A stretch of DNA of 7,482 bases from an uncultured bacterium. GTDB taxonomy: Bacteria; Patescibacteriota; Minisyncoccia; Phycocordibacterales; UBA9973. A program made the translations under genes and the position numbers. The stretch covers positions 1 through 7,482 of the forward strand of contig CAIJZW010000014.1 in NCBI GenBank assembly GCA_903825265.1, given 5' to 3'. Numbering within the stretch: position 1 is the first letter of the stretch; each line of letters begins with the position of its first letter. The notes under the pieces are model-generated. The model saw only the letters and a list, made by a program, of their open reading frames with translations. It was not told the origin of the DNA and searched no databases. Below are positions 5,447 to 7,482 of the stretch, piece by piece.

Positions 5447-6364
5447 TTATTTTACCCAAATATATAAATCCTCTAATGCTTTAACTGCATCACCTACAGC
5501 AATATTGTTCTGATGATATTTACCATTTGTACAATCACCAGCTGCCCATATACCAGGAGTTGAAGTCATCTGTGTCATAGGGTCAACTATTATTTTACCA
5601 AATTCATCTATCTTTACTACATCTTTAACAAAAGAAGTATTAGGTATTTGACCAATTTCCACAAATACACCAGTGGTCTCAATAGTTGATACAACACCAG
5701 TAACATTATCTTTATAAGTTAAAGATTTCACAAACTGATCACCTTCTACTTTTAAAATATCTGCATTTAAAATTGCCTTAAATTTAGGATCTTTAAAAAT
5801 TTTATCAACAGTTATTTCATCTGCTCTAAACTCACTACGTCTGTGTATTAAAGTTACACTTTTACAATAAGCAAGAAGCTGAAATGCTGATTCAAAAGCA
5901 GCATTACCTCCACCAACAACTACAACGTCTTGAGAACCAAACATGGGACCATCACATGTTGCACAGTAAGTAATACCCTTATGTTCAAAAATATCTGCAT
6001 TTATAGCCTCAAGTTTACGTCTACTACTTCCTGTTGAAACTAGTAAAGTTTTACTTTTATATGACTTACCAGATTGAGTGGTGACTTCAATTATATTGTT
6101 GTCTTTAATTACTTTTATAACTTTTTCTCCTTCTATTACATCTAAAAATGGGCCCTTATAGTAAAGAATATGATTCTTTAAATTTGAAGCAAGATTTACT
6201 CCTGATATTTCAGTAGTTCCTATCCAGTTATAAATAGTATCCGAAACCACAGATTGACCTGCAAATTCATTAGCTAAAATTGCTGTTTTAAGCTGCTTAC
6301 GAGCTGCATATACTGCTGCTGCTGTACCGGCAGGACCTCCTCCTAATATTATTAAATCATACAT
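5447..6364 (-). CDS. trxB: Thioredoxin reductase (NADPH)
   Basis: This is a low-molecular-weight thioredoxin reductase, an FAD enzyme that passes electrons from NADPH to thioredoxin in the cytoplasm. The 305-residue product has the FAD-binding GGGPAG (8-13), the redox-active CATC (C134 and C137) followed by DG, the NADPH Rossmann motif GGGNAAFESA (151-160), HRRSEFR (174-180), whose arginines fit the 2'-phosphate of NADPH, and the second FAD motif AAGDC (274-278). The length is close to the family norm (E. coli 321). No thioredoxin gene lies in the window. The start lies 6-11 nt behind a -10-like box, and a gap of 100 bp with repeats separates it from the upstream nucleotidyltransferase, so it is probably transcribed on its own. 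A ferredoxin- or flavodoxin-linked relative is less likely because the HRR motif is intact. Confidence 0.94.
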   Translation of the reverse strand: MYDLIILGGGPAGTAAAVYAARKQLKTAILANEFAGQSVVSDTIYNWIGTTEISGVNLASNLKNHILYYKGPFLDVIEGEKVIKVIKDNNIIEVTTQSGKSYKSKTLLVSTGSSRRKLEAINADIFEHKGITYCATCDGPMFGSQDVVVVGGGNAAFESAFQLLAYCKSVTLIHRRSEFRADEITVDKIFKDPKFKAILNADILKVEGDQFVKSLTYKDNVTGVVSTIETTGVFVEIGQIPNTSFVKDVVKIDEFGKIIVDPMTQMTSTPGIWAAGDCTNGKYHQNNIAVGDAVKALEDLYIWVK

Positions 6365-6373
6365 AATAGTTTT

Positions 6374-6381
6374 ATTTTATA
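6374..6381 (-). promoter_or_regulatory. Candidate -10 box of trxB
   Basis: Read on the minus strand, TATAAAAT (6381-6374) offers two overlapping -10 hexamers, TATAAA and TAAAAT, each five of six matches to consensus. The trxB ATG begins only 9-11 nt later, so the mRNA leader would be a few nucleotides at most. No Shine-Dalgarno sequence is present. The surrounding DNA is very AT-rich, which weakens the call. Confidence 0.35.
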
Positions 6382-6384
6382 CTA

Positions 6385-6414
6385 AAAAATTAAAAATCCC
6401 AAGTAGGGGTTGGA
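6385..6414 (-). terminator. Possible weak terminator after the nucleotidyltransferase gene
   Basis: On the minus strand TCCAA (6414-6410) can pair with TTGGGA (6402-6397), allowing one bulged G, and the hairpin is followed by TTTTTAATTTTTT. It reuses the edge of the first 15-bp repeat copy. The stem is only about five pairs, so this is a tentative call. Confidence 0.3.
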
Positions 6415-6419
6415 CCGCT
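6405..6419. repeat. REP-like 15-bp imperfect palindrome, copy 1
   Basis: AGGGGTTGGACCGCT occurs here and, identically and in the same orientation, at 6477-6491. The unit is an imperfect dyad (AG-x-GGT, three central bases, ACC-x-CT). Its GC content is much higher than that of its surroundings. This copy lies between the nucleotidyltransferase stop codon and the trxB start. Confidence 0.6.
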
Positions 6420-6448
6420 GTCAAAATAGCATACTCAATAATATTTTT

Positions 6449-6463
6449 CCTTATAGAATAAGG
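6449..6463. repeat. Small hairpin between the two repeat copies
   Basis: CCTTAT-AGA-ATAAGG is a perfect 6-bp stem with a 3-nt loop that begins one base after the nucleotidyltransferase stop codon on the minus strand. On that strand it is followed by AAAAAT, not by a T-run, so it is not a normal terminator for that gene. It sits inside the repeat pair and may be part of one composite structure. Confidence 0.45.
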
Positions 6464-6464
6464 C

Positions 6465-7238
6465 TTATTTTTTGTCAGGGGTTGGACCGCTACTAAGAAT
6501 ATTTTCAAGTGTTTCAAGTTCAATTTTTGAATTTGGTTGGAAAATTTCAATAACATTTTCTGCTGGAACTGCTTCAATTTTATAACCCTGGCTTTGAGCT
6601 ACTTTAATAAGGTCTGGTAAATAATATTCACCTTGAGCATTTTCATTTCTCAAATTTCCAATGTTTTTCCATAACCAATCTGCATTGAATGCATATAATG
6701 CATAATTCATTTCTGTAACTTTTTTCTCTTCTTCATTTGCATCTTTGTATTCAATATTTCTTAGAACGTATCCATTATTATCTCTAATCACTCTTCCTAG
6801 TTTATAAACACTAGATCTCCATTCGTCAAAATCAGGTAATTTAACTGTTGCAATTGTCACCACTCCATTACTAACATTATGAACATCAATAAGCCTTTTA
6901 ATTGTTTCCTTTGAAACTAATGGTTGATCTCCAGAAATAACTATGATTGTTTTATGATCAGAATTAACAAAATCTTTTGCAGACATAACTGCATGACCTG
7001 TACCTAATTGCTCAACTTGATGAGCGTACTTATACTTATCACCATAAACATCAAAAATCATTTCTTTTTTATGACCAACAACAATGACTGGATCTACAGA
7101 CAAAGAAAGATTACTCAAAGTCTCTAGTATGTGACTTAAAAAAGGTTTACCAATAAGAGGAGTTAGAGCCTTAGGTTCATCTGACTCCATTCTTTTCCCT
7201 TTTCCTGCTGCTAAAATAATTATTTGTGTACTATTCAT
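6465..7238 (-). CDS. GlmU-type sugar-1-phosphate nucleotidyltransferase, no acetyltransferase domain
   Basis: The 257-residue product matches the N-terminal pyrophosphorylase half of GlmU, which makes UDP-GlcNAc from UTP and GlcNAc-1-phosphate for cell-wall and glycan synthesis. It shows the signature LAAGKGKRM (9-17) with K23 in [12 protein letters not shown] (76-84), the metal-binding SGDQPL (102-107, D104), [12 protein letters not shown] (200-211), and N236 at the place of the second GlmU metal ligand, in [11 protein letters not shown]. The left-handed beta-helix acetyltransferase half is absent (E. coli GlmU has 456 residues), so GlcNAc-1-phosphate must come from another enzyme or the substrate may be another sugar. 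The last residues, SGPTP (250-254), are encoded exactly by a copy of the 15-bp repeat, then DKK and TAA. The ATG fits the family N-terminus; no clear Shine-Dalgarno sequence precedes it. Class is firm, exact substrate is not. Confidence 0.87.
   Translation of the reverse strand: MNSTQIIILAAGKGKRMESDEPKALTPLIGKPFLSHILETLSNLSLSVDPVIVVGHKKEMIFDVYGDKYKYAHQVEQLGTGHAVMSAKDFVNSDHKTIIVISGDQPLVSKETIKRLIDVHNVSNGVVTIATVKLPDFDEWRSSVYKLGRVIRDNNGYVLRNIEYKDANEEEKKVTEMNYALYAFNADWLWKNIGNLRNENAQGEYYLPDLIKVAQSQGYKIEAVPAENVIEIFQPNSKIELETLENILSSGPTPDKK
6477..6491. repeat. REP-like 15-bp imperfect palindrome, copy 2, inside a coding sequence
   Basis: This copy is identical to 6405-6419 and starts 72 bp away from it. 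On the minus strand it reads in frame as Ser-Gly-Pro-Thr-Pro, residues 250-254 of the nucleotidyltransferase, four codons before its stop. The flanks mirror those of copy 1: AGT and ACT lie on the outer sides, and A/T runs next to G-C bases lie on the inner sides. The two copies could therefore fold together as a long imperfect stem. Confidence 0.6.
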
Positions 7239-7279
7239 ATGTTTCCATTAATTAAAAATAAATTACTACTGTAATTTTG

Positions 7280-7352
7280 TGCGCGGTGAGGAACTCGAAT
7301 CCCCGGCCTACCCCACGTCAAGGGGTCGCTCTACCAGCTGAGCTAACCGCGC
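7280..7352 (-). tRNA. tRNA-Val (anticodon GAC)
   Basis: Read on the minus strand, 7 bp of acceptor stem (GCGCGGT with ACCGCGC) pair perfectly. They are followed by TA, a D-arm with GCTC/GAGC, an anticodon stem ACCCC/GGGGT around the loop TTGACGT, a 5-nt variable loop, and a T-arm GGGGA/TCCTC with loop TTCGAGT. The anticodon GAC is at 7319-7317 and reads GUC and GUU. The discriminator base is A (7280), as expected for valine. CCA is not encoded, since CAA follows, so it must be added by the CCA-adding enzyme. The length is 73 nt with the discriminator. Confidence 0.95.
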
Positions 7353-7397
7353 AAAACTTAAAAACTTAAAAACTTAAAAACTTAAAAACTTAAAAAC
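7353..7397. repeat. Tandem repeat of AAAACTTA, 5.6 copies
   Basis: The 8-bp unit AAAACTTA is repeated five times without error at 7353-7392 and continues as AAAAC at 7393-7397. It fills almost all of the 49-nt spacer between tRNA-Ser and tRNA-Val, starting at the base next to the tRNA-Val 5' end. It is likely to change length by replication slippage. No coding role is possible in this spacer. Confidence 0.9.
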
Positions 7398-7401
7398 AAA
7401 G

Positions 7402-7482
7402 CGGAAGTGGTGAGATTTGAACTCACGAGGAGCTTTCACCCCTGCCGCTTTTCGAAAGCGGTGCCTTAAACCTCTCAGCCAC
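7402..7482 (-). tRNA. tRNA-Ser (anticodon CGA), 5' end outside the window
   Basis: On the minus strand the visible part begins with G7-T8-G9 and the D-arm GCTGAGAGGTTTAAGGC. The anticodon stem CCGCT/AGCGG encloses the loop TTCGAAA, whose anticodon CGA (7454-7452) reads UCG. A long variable arm (AGGGG/CTCCT around TGAAAG) marks a class II tRNA and supports serine. The T-arm is GTGAG/CTCAC with loop TTCAAAT, and the 3' acceptor strand is CACTTCC with discriminator G (7402), as usual for serine. Six 5' bases of the acceptor stem lie beyond the edge. CCA is not encoded. The gene probably shares a transcript with tRNA-Val. Confidence 0.93.

Noticed and set aside
6377..6577. Minus-strand open frame of 66 codons overlapping the nucleotidyltransferase end
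   Set aside because: It lies in another frame over a well-supported gene, and its apparent internal repeat (VAVQPL/TAVQPL) is simply the 15-bp DNA repeat translated twice.
7353..7397. CRISPR array
   Set aside because: The repeat is only 8 bp long and contiguous, with no spacers and no cas genes.

Overview
This window looks like a piece of chromosome from a small, AT-rich bacterium of the Candidate Phyla Radiation (Patescibacteria), most likely the Parcubacteria/Paceibacteria side. The reasons are a helicase-dead, shortened PriA, a compact rpsU-ybeY-ftsA-ftsZ cluster, a GlmU reduced to its nucleotidyltransferase domain, tRNA genes without encoded CCA, very tight spacing and few Shine-Dalgarno sequences. 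All complete genes end in TAA, so the stop-codon code cannot be tested further here. The lineage call is an inference from gene content, not from a marker phylogeny.

Layout. Positions 1-80 hold the start of a divergent minus-strand gene encoding a signal-peptide-like N-terminus, cut by the window edge. Positions 81-219 are a non-coding divergent promoter region with three small palindromes. The plus strand then carries priA-like (220-2175), rpsU (2221-2469), ybeY (2478-2864), ftsA (2873-4045) and ftsZ (4189-5373). A near-consensus promoter overlaps the end of priA and precedes rpsU, so rpsU-ybeY-ftsA probably form one operon that ends at a terminator at 4067-4097. ftsZ has its own extended -10 promoter and a structured leader. 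A perfect 45-bp palindrome (5390-5434) acts as a two-way terminator between ftsZ and the convergent minus-strand genes.

The minus strand, read from the right, carries tRNA-Ser(CGA) (cut by the edge), an 8-bp tandem repeat, tRNA-Val(GAC), a GlmU-type sugar-1-phosphate nucleotidyltransferase (7238-6465) and a thioredoxin reductase (6364-5447). Two copies of a 15-bp imperfect palindrome lie around the end of the nucleotidyltransferase gene, and one copy supplies five codons of its C-terminus.

Functionally the plus strand joins replication restart (or what is left of it), ribosome assembly (bS21, and YbeY, which acts on the 16S rRNA 3' end) and division (FtsA membrane anchor, FtsZ ring). No new multi-gene system is evident. 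The best leads are a terminator-shaped hairpin that lies wholly inside the ybeY coding sequence, the PriA with lost ATPase motifs but intact zinc sites, the REP-like pair, and a hairpin that could hide the ftsZ ribosome binding site.
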